The position numbers and the translations under genes were made by a program. The notes beneath the pieces are model-generated. The model had not been told where the DNA came from. It was given only the letters and a program-made list of their open reading frames with translations, and did no database searches. 64,000 nt of DNA from Streptomyces sp. A0642 (GTDB lineage: Bacteria > Actinomycetota > Actinomycetes > Streptomycetales > Streptomycetaceae), in the NCBI RefSeq assembly GCF_004795105.1, contig NZ_SSBL01000002.1:558001-622000 (forward strand), read 5' to 3'. How positions within the stretch are numbered: position 1 is the stretch's first letter; the number at the start of each line of letters is the position of its first letter. Positions 18,201-27,609 of this stretch are shown here, one piece after another.

Positions 18201-19009
18201 GCGAGCATCGCGACCTGGCCGAGGGCGGGGACGGCCTGGAGCGCGGGGGTGTAGCGGGAGTTCAGCCGGATGGTGCGCAGCCGCCCGGCGAAGAGCCTGC
18301 GCCCGACCTCGCGCAGTTTGCCGGTCTCCTGGTCCTCCTGCCCGAAGCCCTTGACGACGCGGACGCCGGAGACGGCCCCGTCGACCACTCCGGCGACGGC
18401 CGCGGCCTGCGACTGGGCGTACCAGGTGGCGGGGAAGAGGCGGGTGCGGGAACGGCGGGCGATGAACCAGAGCGCGGGTGCGACGGCGACGGCGACGAGG
18501 GTCAGCAGCGGCGAGAGCCACGCCATGATCACCAGGGAGATGAGGAAGAGCAGGACGTTCCCGATGGTCATCGGGAGCATGAAGAGCAGGCCCTGGATCA
18601 GCTGGAGGTCGCTGGTGGCGCGGCCGACGACCTGTCCGGTGGAGAGTTCGTCCTGGCGTCTGCCGTCGAGCCGGGTGATCGTCCCGTAGATCTCGGTCCG
18701 CAGGTCGTGCTGGACGTCGAGGGCGAGCCGGCCGCCGTAGTAGCGGCGGATGTAGGTGGAGACGTAGACGAGGACGGCCGCCAGGATCAGCAGGCTCGTC
18801 CAGACGGCGAGGGACCGGGTGTGGTCGACGACCACATCGTCGATGATCACCTTGGTGACCAGCGGGACCAGGGCCATCACGCCCATTCCGGCGAGCGACG
18901 AACCGAGCGCCAGCAGCACGTTGCGCCGGTAGCGCCAGGCGTAACCGCACAGCCTCCGCGCCCAGCCGTGCGGCCGCCCGCCGCTCCTCTGCTCCCCTGC
19001 GTCCGACAC
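15221..19009 (-). CDS. Fused ABC exporter (TMD-NBD-TMD-NBD, 1262 residues)
   Basis: One polypeptide contains two complete half-exporters. TMD1 spans about residues 25-330. NBD1 has Walker A GASGSGKST (about 398), signature LSGGQRQR (about 498) and Walker B LLLLDDATSAVD (about 518). TMD2 spans about 690-960. NBD2 has Walker A GETGAGKST (about 1051), signature LSAGQRQL (about 1155) and Walker B ILLLDEATASLD (about 1178). The NBD1 Walker B ends in DD rather than DE, so the catalytic Glu is missing at site 1, as in heterodimeric exporters with one degenerate site. In most bacteria the halves are separate genes. It probably exports a hydrophobic metabolite or drug. Confidence 0.93.
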   Translation of the reverse strand: MSDAGEQRSGGRPHGWARRLCGYAWRYRRNVLLALGSSLAGMGVMALVPLVTKVIIDDVVVDHTRSLAVWTSLLILAAVLVYVSTYIRRYYGGRLALDVQHDLRTEIYGTITRLDGRRQDELSTGQVVGRATSDLQLIQGLLFMLPMTIGNVLLFLISLVIMAWLSPLLTLVAVAVAPALWFIARRSRTRLFPATWYAQSQAAAVAGVVDGAVSGVRVVKGFGQEDQETGKLREVGRRLFAGRLRTIRLNSRYTPALQAVPALGQVAMLALGGWLATRGEITLGTFVAFSTYLAQLVGPVRMLAMVLTVGQQARAGVERVLELIDTEPSLQDGAKELPADAPARVEFENVRFGYAPLRSASAVDGDPGSGARDRPVLDGFSLTIEPGETVAVVGASGSGKSTVSLLLPRFYDVTHGAVLVGGHDVRELTLDSMRAAIGLVPEDSFLFSDTIRANIAYGLPDATDAQIEQAARSAQADRFIAALPDGYDTTVGEHGLTLSGGQRQRVALARAILTDPRLLLLDDATSAVDARVEHEIHDALRHVMAGRTTLLIAHRRSTLGLADRIAVLDNGRLADIGTHEELERRSALYRRLLTDPDELGGTSPGHLARAAAAGPADDRALQEELDAEFDAERGITPELWVRKEEARETDAAGTPATPELLAQVEALPPATDTPDIDEARAVHAEESYGLRRLLRGFGLPLLVSLALVAVDAGSGLLLPVLIRNGIDDGVTQMALGAVWAASAFGLVVVLVQWAAQTGETRMTGRTGERVLYSLRLKIFAQLQRLGLDYYERELTGRIMTRMTTDVDALSTFLQTGLVTAFVSVVTFFGIMVALLVLDVELALVVFATLPVLVLGTFFFRRKSVKAYELARERISVVNADLQESVSGLRIVQAFRRERDGADRFAARSDHYRQARVRGQWLISVYFPFVQLLSSVAAAAVLIVGAGRVDNGTLTTGALVAYLLYIDLFFAPVQQLSQVFDGYQQATVSLGRIQELLQEPTSTADGDQPLDVPSLRGDIAFEDVSFAYGDEEAALTGIDLRIPAGQTVAFVGETGAGKSTLVKLVARFYDPTGGRVTADGTDLRELDMTAYRHRLGVVPQEAYLFAGTVRDAIAYGRPEATDAEVEAAARAVGAHDMIATLDGGYLHEVAERGRNLSAGQRQLIALARAELVDPDILLLDEATASLDLASEALVNQATDRIAGRRTTLVVAHRLTTAARADRVVVMDHGRVVEDGTHEELLARDGHYAVLWRTFIGEDEPAGV

Positions 19010-19121
19010 GCGGTGCCTCCCGATCGTCCTGCTCTACCGGAAGGCACCAACGCGGTGGGCTGCGGATTTCATCCCGCCGCAACATATACGGGACCTTGGT
19101 CGTAGGTCCCGGGACGCCCCT

Positions 19122-20123
19122 CTAGCGCGGGGCCACGGTGAGCATCCGGCCGGCCGGTGCCTCCGGGACCGGCGGGATCGCCTCCTGGAGGAGGGGGGCC
19201 GGGGCGGGGAGCTCTGCCCGGTGCATGGTGCGGGCGGACATCCCGTGCATGACGCGCGGTTTCTCCGGGGGCAGGTTCAGGTCCGCGTGCACGACCCGGG
19301 CGACGGCCTGGATGGTGTTGACGCCGTCCGTCATCGTGGTGTTGTCCTGGGTGAGCACGGTGAGCACGTAGTCGTGGCCCTTGCCCGTGAAGGCGCCGAT
19401 GCTGTGGACCCGCCAGCCGTGGGTGGCGCGCTGCAGCCAGCCGTTCTTGACCTGCACGGTGACCGAGGCCGGGGCCCCGGCGGGCGTGCCCCAGCGCTGC
19501 CCGGAGACGACCTTGCGCATCAGCCCGAGCTCGTAGGAGCGGGCGCTGTCGGTGAGCACGGAGTTCTTCGCGGTGAGCAGTGTCAGCAGCCGCTGCTCGT
19601 CCTGGGCGGTGATCTGCGTCAGGCCCCAGTACCCGTCGGAGCCGGGCACGGTGTGCGTCATCCCGGCCGCCTTGAGGAAGCCGTTGACCTTGGTGACCCC
19701 GAGCTGCTTCCACAGGGCGCTGGTCGCGTTGTTGTCGGACTTGGTGATCATCGCGGTGCTGAGGTCGATCTCGCGCTGGGTGAGGTGGCGGCTCCGCTTG
19801 GCGTTGTCCCAGAGCAGCGTGGCCAGCACGGTCGCCTTCACGACGCTGGCGGAGTCGTACCTCGATGTCGCCCGGAGTGTGCACGTGGTCTTCGTGGTCC
19901 GGTCGTACAGCGCCACCGCGGTGGTCGACCTGCGCCCCTTGAGCGCGGCGGTGATGTCCTTCGACAGCTTGGCGGCGAGTCCGGCCCTGCCGGAGGTGCA
20001 GCTCGCCGTCGGCGTGGCGGCCGCGGCGGGTGTCGCCGCGAGCGTCACGGGTGCGAGCACGCCGACGGCGAGCGCGGCACAGAACGCGCCGCGGACGCGC
20101 CGGGATATGTGGGGTGTCGTCAT
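19122..20123 (-). CDS. Secreted class A beta-lactamase-like serine hydrolase
   Basis: A 333-residue protein with a Sec signal (GAFCAALAVGVLAPVTLA, cleavage near AAAAT). It keeps the SxxK motif as SVVK (about residue 92) and SDN as KSDNNA (about residue 130), so the transpeptidase/beta-lactamase fold is clear. The third motif, normally KTG, reads KNG (VQVKNGW) and the family Glu166 loop is not obvious. It is therefore more likely a penicillin-recognising or esterase-like homologue than a resistance enzyme. A Pro-rich C-terminal tail of about 50 residues is extra. The start at 20123 gives a normal signal peptide. Confidence 0.82.
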   Translation of the reverse strand: MTTPHISRRVRGAFCAALAVGVLAPVTLAATPAAAATPTASCTSGRAGLAAKLSKDITAALKGRRSTTAVALYDRTTKTTCTLRATSRYDSASVVKATVLATLLWDNAKRSRHLTQREIDLSTAMITKSDNNATSALWKQLGVTKVNGFLKAAGMTHTVPGSDGYWGLTQITAQDEQRLLTLLTAKNSVLTDSARSYELGLMRKVVSGQRWGTPAGAPASVTVQVKNGWLQRATHGWRVHSIGAFTGKGHDYVLTVLTQDNTTMTDGVNTIQAVARVVHADLNLPPEKPRVMHGMSARTMHRAELPAPAPLLQEAIPPVPEAPAGRMLTVAPR

Positions 20124-20349
20124 GTGTATGGGTTTCCGTCCCCTGGGTCTCGTGGGCGCGCCCCCCGGCGCGCCCACTGAGTTGACTCGTGACGGGGCGG
20201 AAAGTTGTACGGGGCAGGCGTACGGGGCTCGGTGCGGGGCGGCGGTACGGGCACGCGCCCACGCGCCGGCCGTCCGGCGTTCACCGTCCGGCCGGACCGG
20301 GAGCACGCGCAGGTGAAGGCGCTGGAGGCCGCGCCGCGCTGAGACAGGG

Positions 20350-20381
20350 CCGTGCCCGGGCCTTCGGGGCCCCGGGCACGG
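20350..20381 (-). terminator. Terminator of the agmatinase/ThDP-enzyme operon
   Basis: CCGTGCCCGGG (20350-20360) pairs with CCCGGGCACGG (20371-20381) eight bases past the stop at 20389. Confidence 0.65.
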
Positions 20382-20388
20382 GGGCGTC

Positions 20389-22077
20389 CTACAGGTGCGT
20401 CGGCTCGAACATCCGCAGGACCGCCGGGAGTACGACGACGGAGGGGCCGGGCTCGGCGAGGGACCGGGCCAGGTCGTCGGCGAGCGTCCGGGGGCTCGTA
20501 CGGACCGCGGGGACGCCGAAGGACTCGGCGAGGGCGACGAAGTCGGGGCGGGACAGTTCCGTGGCGTCGCCGCTATCGCCGAAGGCGTCGTTCATGTACG
20601 TGCGGAGGATGCCGTAGCCGCCGTCGTCGACGATCAGCCAGGTGACCGGGAGGTTGTACTGCCGGGCGGTGGCGAGTTCCGCGAGGGAGTACATCGCGCC
20701 GCCGTCGCCCGAGACCGCGAGGACGGGTTTCGTCGGGTCGGCGGCGGCCGCGCCGAGGGCCGCCGGGAAGGCGTACCCCAGGCCGCCGGCCCCCTGGGCG
20801 GAGTGCATGGTGTTGGGGCGGCGGGCGTCGAACGCGGCCCAGGCCCAGTAGGCGAGGATCGTCATGTCCCAGAAGCTGGGCGCCGAGTCGGGCAGGGCCG
20901 TCCTGACCGCGGCGACGAGGTCCTGTTCCAGGGTGAGTTCCTGGGCGGCGATCCGGTCCCGTACCCGGCCGAGCACCGTGGCGACGCGGGCGGCGGCGTC
21001 CGGGTCCCGGCGCGGGGCGACCGCTTCGAGGAGGTCGGACAGGGCATCGCGGGCGTCGGCGTGGATGCCGAGGGCCGGGTGGTTGGCCTCCAGCTTCCCG
21101 GCGTCGGCCTCGATCTGCACGACGCGGCCGCGGGGCGCGAACGTGTAGTAGTTCGAGGAGAGTTCACCGAGGCCGGAGCCGACGACGAGCAGGACGTCGG
21201 CGTCCTCCAGGAAGTCCGTCGTGTGCCGGTCCTCGATCCAGGACTGGAGGGAGAGCGGGTGCTCCCACGGGAAGGCGCCCTTCCCGCCGTACGTGGTGAC
21301 GACCGGTGCGGCGGTCTTCTCGGCGAGCGCGCGCAGCTTGCCGGACGCGTCGGACCGTACGACCCCGCCGCCCGCGATGATCGCCGGCCGTTCCGCGTGC
21401 GACAGCAGATGGGCGGCGACGGCGATCAGCTCGGGGCGGGCGTGCACCTCGCGCGGGGTGGCGTCCATCGCCGTGACGACGGGCAGGGTCGTGGGGGCGC
21501 CGAGCACGTCCTGCGGGATCTCGATCCACACCGGGCCGTGCGGGGCCGTGAGCGCGGACTCCCAGGCGGCGGCGATCGCGGACGGGATCTGCGAGGCGGT
21601 ACGGACGGTGTGCACCGACTTCACGATGTCGCGGAACGACGCCTGCTGGTCGCGGAGTTCGTGCAGATAGCCGTGGCGTCCGCCGCCCAGCCCGGCGGCC
21701 GGGACCTGGCTGGAGATCGCCAGCACGGGCGCGGAGGCCGAGGCCGCCTCCTGGAGCGCGGCGAGCGAGGTGAGCGCGCCGGGCCCCGTGGACAGGAGCA
21801 GCGGGGCGACCTCGCCGGTGATGCGCCCGTAGGCGTCGGCGGCGAAGCCCGCGTTGTTCTCGACGCGCAGGCCGACGTACGTGAGGGAGGAGCGGCGCAG
21901 CGCGTCGAAGATGCCCAGGGCGTGCTGCCCGGGCAGCCCGAAGACGGTGGTCGCGCCGAGGCCCTGGAGGGTCTCGATGACGAGGTCGCCGCCGATGCGC
22001 CCGGGCGGGGGGTCCAGGGCCGCGGCGATCTGCGCGGGGGTGAGCTCGGGCCGGTCGTCGTGGTGGTCGTGGCTCAC
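20389..22077 (-). CDS. Thiamine-diphosphate-binding enzyme (acetolactate synthase/benzoylformate decarboxylase-like)
   Basis: A 562-residue protein with the three ThDP-enzyme domains: N-terminal PYR domain (GLPGQHALG, then [15 protein letters not shown] with the activating Glu), central domain, and C-terminal PP domain with [12 protein letters not shown] leading to VDDGGYG, the ThDP-Mg motif. The GTG at 22077 overlaps the agmatinase stop by four bases (GTGA), so it is coupled to agmatinase. The pairing suggests it processes a keto acid or other product from guanidino-compound breakdown, but the reaction is unknown. It lacks the operon context of anabolic ilvB (no ilvN). Confidence 0.85.
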   Translation of the reverse strand: MSHDHHDDRPELTPAQIAAALDPPPGRIGGDLVIETLQGLGATTVFGLPGQHALGIFDALRRSSLTYVGLRVENNAGFAADAYGRITGEVAPLLLSTGPGALTSLAALQEAASASAPVLAISSQVPAAGLGGGRHGYLHELRDQQASFRDIVKSVHTVRTASQIPSAIAAAWESALTAPHGPVWIEIPQDVLGAPTTLPVVTAMDATPREVHARPELIAVAAHLLSHAERPAIIAGGGVVRSDASGKLRALAEKTAAPVVTTYGGKGAFPWEHPLSLQSWIEDRHTTDFLEDADVLLVVGSGLGELSSNYYTFAPRGRVVQIEADAGKLEANHPALGIHADARDALSDLLEAVAPRRDPDAAARVATVLGRVRDRIAAQELTLEQDLVAAVRTALPDSAPSFWDMTILAYWAWAAFDARRPNTMHSAQGAGGLGYAFPAALGAAAADPTKPVLAVSGDGGAMYSLAELATARQYNLPVTWLIVDDGGYGILRTYMNDAFGDSGDATELSRPDFVALAESFGVPAVRTSPRTLADDLARSLAEPGPSVVVLPAVLRMFEPTHL

Positions 22078-23084
22078 TTCTGCCGGGCCTCCGCGGTCCC
22101 GCTCGGGCCTTCCGCACTCCGGTTCCGGGCCTCCGCGATCTGGCGGGTCATGATCGTCGTCAGTTCGTACGCGGTGTGGGAGGCGGCGACGGAGGTGATC
22201 TCTGCGTGGTCGTACGCGGGGGCGACCTCGACCAGGTCGGCGGAGACCAGGTGGCAGGAGGACAGGCCGCGCACGATCTCCAGCAGTTCGCGGGAGGTGA
22301 GGCCGCCGGCCTCGGGCGTGCCGGTGCCGGGCGCGTGCGCCGGGTCCAGGACGTCGATGTCGATGGAGATGTAGAGCGGGCGGTCGCCGATGCGCTGCCG
22401 GAGCTGGTCGGTGATCTCGTCGACGCCGCGCCGCATGACGTCGGCGGAGGTGACGATGCCGAAGCCCATCTTGGCGTCGTCGGTGAGGTCCTGCTTGCCG
22501 TACAGCGGGCCGCGGGTGCCGACGTGGGAGAGCGCGGACGTGTCGAGGATGCCCTCCTCGACGGCCCGGCGGAACGGGGTGCCGTGGGTGTACGCGGCGC
22601 CGAAGTAGGTGTCCCAGGTGTCGAGGTGGGCGTCGAAGTGGAGCAGCGCGACGGGCCCGTGCTTCTTGGCGACGGAACGCAGCAGCGGCAGTGCGATGGT
22701 GTGGTCGCCGCCGAGGGTCATCAGGCGGGCGCCGGTGCCGAGGAGGTCGTCGGCCGCGGCCTCGATCGTCTCGACGGCCTCGTTGATGTGGAAGGGGTTG
22801 GCCGCGATGTCCCCGGCGTCGGCGACCTGCGCGAGGGCGAACGGCGAGGCGTCCTGCGCCGGGTTGTACGGGCGGAGCAGCCGCGAGGCCTCCCGGATCG
22901 CGTTGCCGCCGAAGCGGGCGCCGGGCCGGTAGGAGACACCCGAGTCGAAGGGCACCCCGACGACGGCGACGTCCGTGGTGCCGACCTCGTCGAGGCGGGG
23001 CAGCCGGGCGAACGTCGCGGGTCCGGCGTACCGCGGGACGCGGGACGAGTCGACGGGGCCGCGCGGCGTTTCGTTGCTGCTCAT
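22074..23084 (-). CDS. speB: Agmatinase/ureohydrolase family protein
   Basis: The product has 336 residues of the arginase-agmatinase family. Mn-binding motifs are all present: [19 protein letters not shown] and [16 protein letters not shown]. It hydrolyses a guanidino compound to urea and an amine; agmatine to putrescine is the usual assignment, though guanidinobutyrate or guanidinopropionate are equally compatible. It heads an operon with the ThDP enzyme and is divergent from a PucR-type regulator. The start at 23084 is the first ATG giving the usual N-terminus; a longer upstream frame covers the regulatory repeats and is not credible. Confidence 0.88.
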   Translation of the reverse strand: MSSNETPRGPVDSSRVPRYAGPATFARLPRLDEVGTTDVAVVGVPFDSGVSYRPGARFGGNAIREASRLLRPYNPAQDASPFALAQVADAGDIAANPFHINEAVETIEAAADDLLGTGARLMTLGGDHTIALPLLRSVAKKHGPVALLHFDAHLDTWDTYFGAAYTHGTPFRRAVEEGILDTSALSHVGTRGPLYGKQDLTDDAKMGFGIVTSADVMRRGVDEITDQLRQRIGDRPLYISIDIDVLDPAHAPGTGTPEAGGLTSRELLEIVRGLSSCHLVSADLVEVAPAYDHAEITSVAASHTAYELTTIMTRQIAEARNRSAEGPSGTAEARQK

Positions 23085-23153
23085 GGGGCGGGTGGCCTTT
23101 CCTCGGTGCCTTCGGTTCTTCTGGTCCGCGGCTGACGCGCTGCTGCTTCGAGT

Positions 23154-23213
23154 GTGCCGGATCCGGGCCGGATCCCCCGAAACCGTGCCGGACCCCCGGC
23201 ACTCCCGTGCCGG
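23154..23213. promoter_or_regulatory. Phased GTGCCGG repeats in the agmatinase-pucR divergent gap
   Basis: GTGCCGG occurs at 23154, 23185 and 23207 and inverted (CCGGCAC) at 23196. The steps are 31, 11 and 11 bp, close to three, one and one helical turns, so one face of the DNA carries all four. They are a candidate binding array for the PucR regulator. Confidence 0.45.
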
Positions 23214-23332
23214 AGCCCCCTGCGGGGTACGCGACCAGGCGTGCGGGTCCGTGGACGACGCTAGGCGGCGGGGAGACGAGCCTGAAGTGTATGTTTCCTC
23301 CACACCCGGCTCATCGAACGGACGAAACATCC

Positions 23333-24784
23333 ATGCCCGGCCTCGACTCCCCCGCGGGACCGCCCACCCCGCCCGTACCGCTGGCCGGGCTGCTGGCCCT
23401 GGAGGAGCTCGGGCTCCGCCTGATCGCGGGGCCCGCCGACGCCGAGGTGCTGTGGGTGCACACCTCGGAGATGGCGGACCCGTACCCGTATCTGCTCGGC
23501 GGTGAGCTGCTGCTGAGTGCCGGGGTGCTGCTCACGGACCCGGACACGTATGTGGCCCGGCTCGTGGAGGCGGAGGCGGCGGCGCTCGGTTTCGGGGTGC
23601 GGCCGGTGCACGACACGGTGCCTCCCGCCCTGGTCGCGGCGTGCGAGCGGTACGGGCTGCCGCTGGTGGAGGTTCCGCCGGGGACCCCGTTCACCGCGAT
23701 CGCGCGGGCCGTGTGGGGGCTGATGGCCGCGGCGCGCCACCGTGAGCTGCGCCGGGTCACCCGGGCCCAGCAGGCCCTGGCCACGGCGGCCGCCCGGCCG
23801 GACCCGATCCCGGCGGTGCTCCACCAGCTGGCGGTCCGGCTGCCCGGCCGGGCGGCCCTGCTGACGGCCGACGGCGAGGAGCTGCACGCGGCGGGCCGGC
23901 CCCCGGCCCCGGAGGTGCGGGCGGCCCTGACGCGGCTCGCCGGCGTCCTCGCCCCGGCCGGCCGGCCCGGGCCCGCGTCGGCCACCGACACGGTGGGCGG
24001 GTGCCGGCTGTCGGCGTACGCGCTGGGCGGCGGGCAGGGGCTCGCCCTGACCCTGGCCACGGACCACCGCGAGCCGGGCGACCACACCGTCGTCGGGATC
24101 GCGGTCGTCCTGCTCTCCCTGCTGGCCGCCCCGCACCAGGGAGCCGACGCGGCGGACCGCTCGGCGGCGCTGGTCCGGCTGCTGCTCGGCGCGGACCCGG
24201 CGGACGTCGCACCGCTGCTGCACGGCGACGGGCCGTGGACGGTGGTGCACGCCCGGCGCAGCGACGGCACGGCGCCGGACCCGCTCACGGCCGGCGCGCT
24301 CGGTGCCGCCCTGGGCTCGGCACTCGTGGACGCGGGCCGGGACGCCGAGGCGGTACGGGTCCTGGTCCCGGGCGCCGGCCGGATCACCCCGCAGCCGGGC
24401 TGGACGCTCGGTGCCTCGGCCCCCGGCCCGGCCGACGCCCTGGGGGACGCGGACACCCGGGCCGCCCGCGCACTCGGCCGGGCGACGGCGACCCGCGCCC
24501 CGCTGGTCGCGGACACCCCGGTCACCGGCCTCGCCGCCCTGCTCCCGCCCGGCCCGGCAGCCGACCGCGCCCGCACCCTCCTCGCCCCGCTCACCGAGCC
24601 CCTCGCCGAGACCCTGCGCTGCTGGCTCTCCCTGCACGGCAGCTGGGACCGTACGGCGGTGGCCCTGTCCGTCCACCGCAACACCGTCCGCCAGCGCATC
24701 GCGCGGTGCGGGGCGCTGCTGGGCACGGACCTGGACGACATGGACGTACGTACGGAGTTGTGGCTCGCCCTGCGGCAGGAGTGA
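23333..24784 (+). CDS. PucR family transcriptional regulator
   Basis: The product has 483 residues with an N-terminal PucR ligand domain (about residues 10-130), a middle region and the diagnostic C-terminal HTH ([19 protein letters not shown] then [12 protein letters not shown]). PucR-type activators commonly respond to purine, amino-acid or polyamine nitrogen sources. It is divergent from speB and the ThDP enzyme, which it most likely controls. No good ribosome-binding site precedes the ATG at 23333, so it may be translated weakly or from a leaderless transcript. Confidence 0.88.
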   Translation: MPGLDSPAGPPTPPVPLAGLLALEELGLRLIAGPADAEVLWVHTSEMADPYPYLLGGELLLSAGVLLTDPDTYVARLVEAEAAALGFGVRPVHDTVPPALVAACERYGLPLVEVPPGTPFTAIARAVWGLMAAARHRELRRVTRAQQALATAAARPDPIPAVLHQLAVRLPGRAALLTADGEELHAAGRPPAPEVRAALTRLAGVLAPAGRPGPASATDTVGGCRLSAYALGGGQGLALTLATDHREPGDHTVVGIAVVLLSLLAAPHQGADAADRSAALVRLLLGADPADVAPLLHGDGPWTVVHARRSDGTAPDPLTAGALGAALGSALVDAGRDAEAVRVLVPGAGRITPQPGWTLGASAPGPADALGDADTRAARALGRATATRAPLVADTPVTGLAALLPPGPAADRARTLLAPLTEPLAETLRCWLSLHGSWDRTAVALSVHRNTVRQRIARCGALLGTDLDDMDVRTELWLALRQE

Positions 24785-25089
24785 TCCCGGAAGCGCTCGC
24801 GGATCACCGCTGTTTCCGCGGATCCCTCCAGCACGGCGGTCCGCCGGCTCCGCTGCTCGGCACCTGCGCCCGCCCGGCGCTGCCGGCGCTGAGGGGGGAC
24901 GGGGGTACGGCGGTTGCACGGTCCAGGGGGTCAGGGAGCGGGCGATGCGGGGGCGTCCCGGGCGACTCGGCCGTGTGAAGGCGGGGACCCCCGCCGCGTG
25001 ACCGGCGGTGCGGATGCGGCGGCCGGCATCGGGCGACCCCGCCGGCCGCCCTTGCCTTGGAGTGCGGTTCAACACCTACCGTGCGCCAC
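24785..25089. other. Intergenic, no gene seen
   Basis: 305 bases of GC-rich DNA between the PucR and SDR genes. No credible coding frame or strong terminator hairpin was seen. Confidence 0.5.
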
Positions 25090-26049
25090 ATGACCACACC
25101 TCAGCACACGATCGGATCGGGCTTCGGCGCCCGCAGCACGGTGGACGACGTCTTGAGCGGGATCGATCTCTCCGGCAGCACCGCGATCGTCACCGGCGGC
25201 TACTCCGGGCTCGGCCTGGAGACGACCCGGGCCCTGGCGGCCGCCGGGGCGCGGGTCGTCGTGCCCGCCCGGCGACGGGCGGTCGCCCAGGAGGCCGTCG
25301 AGGGGATCGACGGCGTGGAGACCGACGACCTCGATCTGTCCGACCTCGACAGCGTCCGCGGTTTCGCCGAGCGGTTCCTGGCCTCGGGCCGCGACCTCGA
25401 CATCGTGATCAACAACGCCGGAATCATGGCCTGCCCCGAGACGCGGGTCGGTCCGGGGTGGGAGGCGCAGTTCGCCGTCAACCATCTCGGCCACTTCGCC
25501 CTCGTCAACCGTCTCTGGCCGGCGATCGCCCGGGGTGGCGCGCGGGTGGTCGCCGTGTCCTCCGGCGCGCACGGCATGGGCGTCCGCTGGGACGACCCGC
25601 ACTTCGAGCGCGGCTACGACCGATGGGCGGCGTACGGGCAGGCCAAGGCGGCGAACGTGCTGTTCGCCGTGCACCTCGACGCACTCGGCCGGGACGCCGG
25701 AGTACGGGCGTTCGCCGTGCACCCGGGCAGCATCCTCACTCCGCTGCAACGGCACCTGGCGAAGGCGGAGATGGTCGACGCGGGCTGGATCGACGAGAAC
25801 GGGACCCCGGCCGATCCCACGTTCAAGACGCCCCGGCAGGGCGCGGCGACGCAGGTCTGGGCCGCGACCTCCCCCCGGCTGGCGGGCATGGGCGGCGTGT
25901 ACTGCGAGGACTGCGACATCGCCGAGCCGGCCGCCGACGGCACGGAGGGCGGCGTGCACGCCCACGCGACCGACCCGGAGCAGGCCGCCCGGCTGTGGGC
26001 GCTGTCGGCCGGGCTCACGGGCGTCGACGCCTTCGCGGCGGCCCGCTGA
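25090..26049 (+). CDS. Short-chain dehydrogenase/reductase
   Basis: A 319-residue classical-type SDR. It has the cofactor motif TGGYSGLG (about residue 37), NNAG (about 109), the catalytic Ser in VVAVSSGAHG and YGQAK with the active-site Tyr and Lys. The length and insert are like retinol-dehydrogenase/WWOX-type bacterial SDRs. It is likely an NAD(P)-dependent carbonyl or alcohol oxidoreductase of unknown substrate. It stands alone and converges on the MFS gene. Confidence 0.9.
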   Translation: MTTPQHTIGSGFGARSTVDDVLSGIDLSGSTAIVTGGYSGLGLETTRALAAAGARVVVPARRRAVAQEAVEGIDGVETDDLDLSDLDSVRGFAERFLASGRDLDIVINNAGIMACPETRVGPGWEAQFAVNHLGHFALVNRLWPAIARGGARVVAVSSGAHGMGVRWDDPHFERGYDRWAAYGQAKAANVLFAVHLDALGRDAGVRAFAVHPGSILTPLQRHLAKAEMVDAGWIDENGTPADPTFKTPRQGAATQVWAATSPRLAGMGGVYCEDCDIAEPAADGTEGGVHAHATDPEQAARLWALSAGLTGVDAFAAAR

Positions 26050-26073
26050 CAGCGCCCGGTGACGGCCGCCCCG

Positions 26074-27591
26074 TCACTCCCCCCGCGACGGCGCCTCCCG
26101 CATCAGCCAGGCCGCCAGGAAGATCACGGCCCCGAGCAGCGCGGCCCCCGCCAGTACGCCGTGGAGGCCCTCGGTGACCGCTGTCCGTACCGCCTCCCGG
26201 ACCCCCTCCGGCATGCCGCGGACCGCCTCGGGCGTCCAGGCCGTGCCCCCGTCCGGCATGCCGGACGAGTGGAGACGGCTCGTGTAGACGGCCCCGAGCA
26301 CCGCGATGCCGAGGGAGCCGCCGACCGTACGGACGAGGGTGGTGGTTCCCGTCGCGGCGCCCATGTCGCGGGGCGTCGCGCTGTTGATGGTGACCAGCAG
26401 CGTGCTCTGCATCAGCAGGCCCATGCCCGTGCCCAGGACGAGGGTCAGGGCGGAGGTCACCGCCGTGGGGGTGCCGGGGGTCACCGTCAGCAGCAGGACG
26501 AGCGCGCCCACGGCCGTCAGCGCGCCGCCGATGACCGGGTAGGGGCGGGAGCGGCCGCCGCCCGCGAGGAGCTTGCCGGCCAGGAGTTGGGCGCCGGACA
26601 TCCCCGCCATCAGCGGGAGCAGCAGCATGCCGCCGGCCGTGGAGGACGCGCCTCGTACGAACTGCATGTACTGCGGCAGGTAGGTGGACGCCCCGAGCAT
26701 CGCGGCGCCCGCCAGGAAGGTGAGGACCTGGGCGAGCGTGAAGTTGCGGTCGGCGAACAGGCGGGGCGGGATGACCGGTTCGGCGGCCCGACGTTCGACT
26801 CGGGCGAACCAGGCCAGGGCCAGGGCGCCCGTCGCCCCGAGTCCGATGATCTGCGGGGAGGACCAGGCGTACCGCGTGCCGCCCCAGCTGCCCACCAGGG
26901 TGAGGGCCAGGATCGCGGCGCAGAGGAGACCGGCCCCCGCGTAGTCGATCCGCGCCTTGATCCTCTCGGTGTGCAGGCGCAGGCGAAAACCGGTGACGAG
27001 CAGGGCGAGCGCGCCGATGGGGACGTTGACGTAGAAGACCCAGCGCCAGTTCAGCTGGTCGGTGAGGAAGCCGCCGAGCAGGGGTCCGCCGACGAGCGCG
27101 ACCGGCATCATGGCCCCGATCATCGCCTGCGAGCGGCCCGCCCGAGAGGGCGGGAGCATGACGCCGATGAGGGAGATGGCGCCGACCATGAGGCCGCCCG
27201 CGCCGAGGCCCTGGACGGCGCGGAAGGCGATGAGCTGCCCCATGTCCCGGGCGAGCCCGGAGAGTACGGATCCGGCGAGGAACACCGAGATCGACCACAT
27301 GAAGCAGCCCTTGCGCCCGTACAGATCGCCGAGCTTGCCCCAGAGGGGGGTGGAGAGGGAGGCGGTGAGCAGGTAGGCGGTCACCACCCAGGACAGGTGG
27401 TCGAGGCCGCCCAGGTCGCCGACGATCGTGGGCAGGGCGGTGCCGACGATCGTGCCGTCGAGCAGGCCGAGCATCAGGCCGAGGAGAAGGCCGAACAGGA
27501 CGAGCTTCGACGGGCCGCCGCTCTCCTCGGCGGGTGGCGGGGCGGCCTCGGGCCGCGGCCGCCCGGGCGTGTCCTTCGTGTACTGGCTCAT
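26074..27591 (-). CDS. MFS drug transporter, DHA2 family (14 TM)
   Basis: A 505-residue membrane protein with 14 hydrophobic helices. Motif LDGTIVGTALPTI in TM1 and GKLGDLYGRK in loop 2-3 identify the DHA2 drug:H+ antiporter family. It exports drugs or a secondary metabolite by proton antiport. It lies downstream of and 18 bp from an FMN-reductase gene, with a TetR regulator divergent from the pair, the usual repressor-efflux layout. Confidence 0.93.
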   Translation of the reverse strand: MSQYTKDTPGRPRPEAAPPPAEESGGPSKLVLFGLLLGLMLGLLDGTIVGTALPTIVGDLGGLDHLSWVVTAYLLTASLSTPLWGKLGDLYGRKGCFMWSISVFLAGSVLSGLARDMGQLIAFRAVQGLGAGGLMVGAISLIGVMLPPSRAGRSQAMIGAMMPVALVGGPLLGGFLTDQLNWRWVFYVNVPIGALALLVTGFRLRLHTERIKARIDYAGAGLLCAAILALTLVGSWGGTRYAWSSPQIIGLGATGALALAWFARVERRAAEPVIPPRLFADRNFTLAQVLTFLAGAAMLGASTYLPQYMQFVRGASSTAGGMLLLPLMAGMSGAQLLAGKLLAGGGRSRPYPVIGGALTAVGALVLLLTVTPGTPTAVTSALTLVLGTGMGLLMQSTLLVTINSATPRDMGAATGTTTLVRTVGGSLGIAVLGAVYTSRLHSSGMPDGGTAWTPEAVRGMPEGVREAVRTAVTEGLHGVLAGAALLGAVIFLAAWLMREAPSRGE

Positions 27592-27609
27592 GGCTGCCGC
27601 CCTCGCGTC

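Noticed and set aside
15206..19105. Long plus-strand open frames opposite the ABC exporter
   Set aside because: Antisense shadows of a clear 1262-residue exporter; composition is Arg/Gly/Asp biased and contains no motif.
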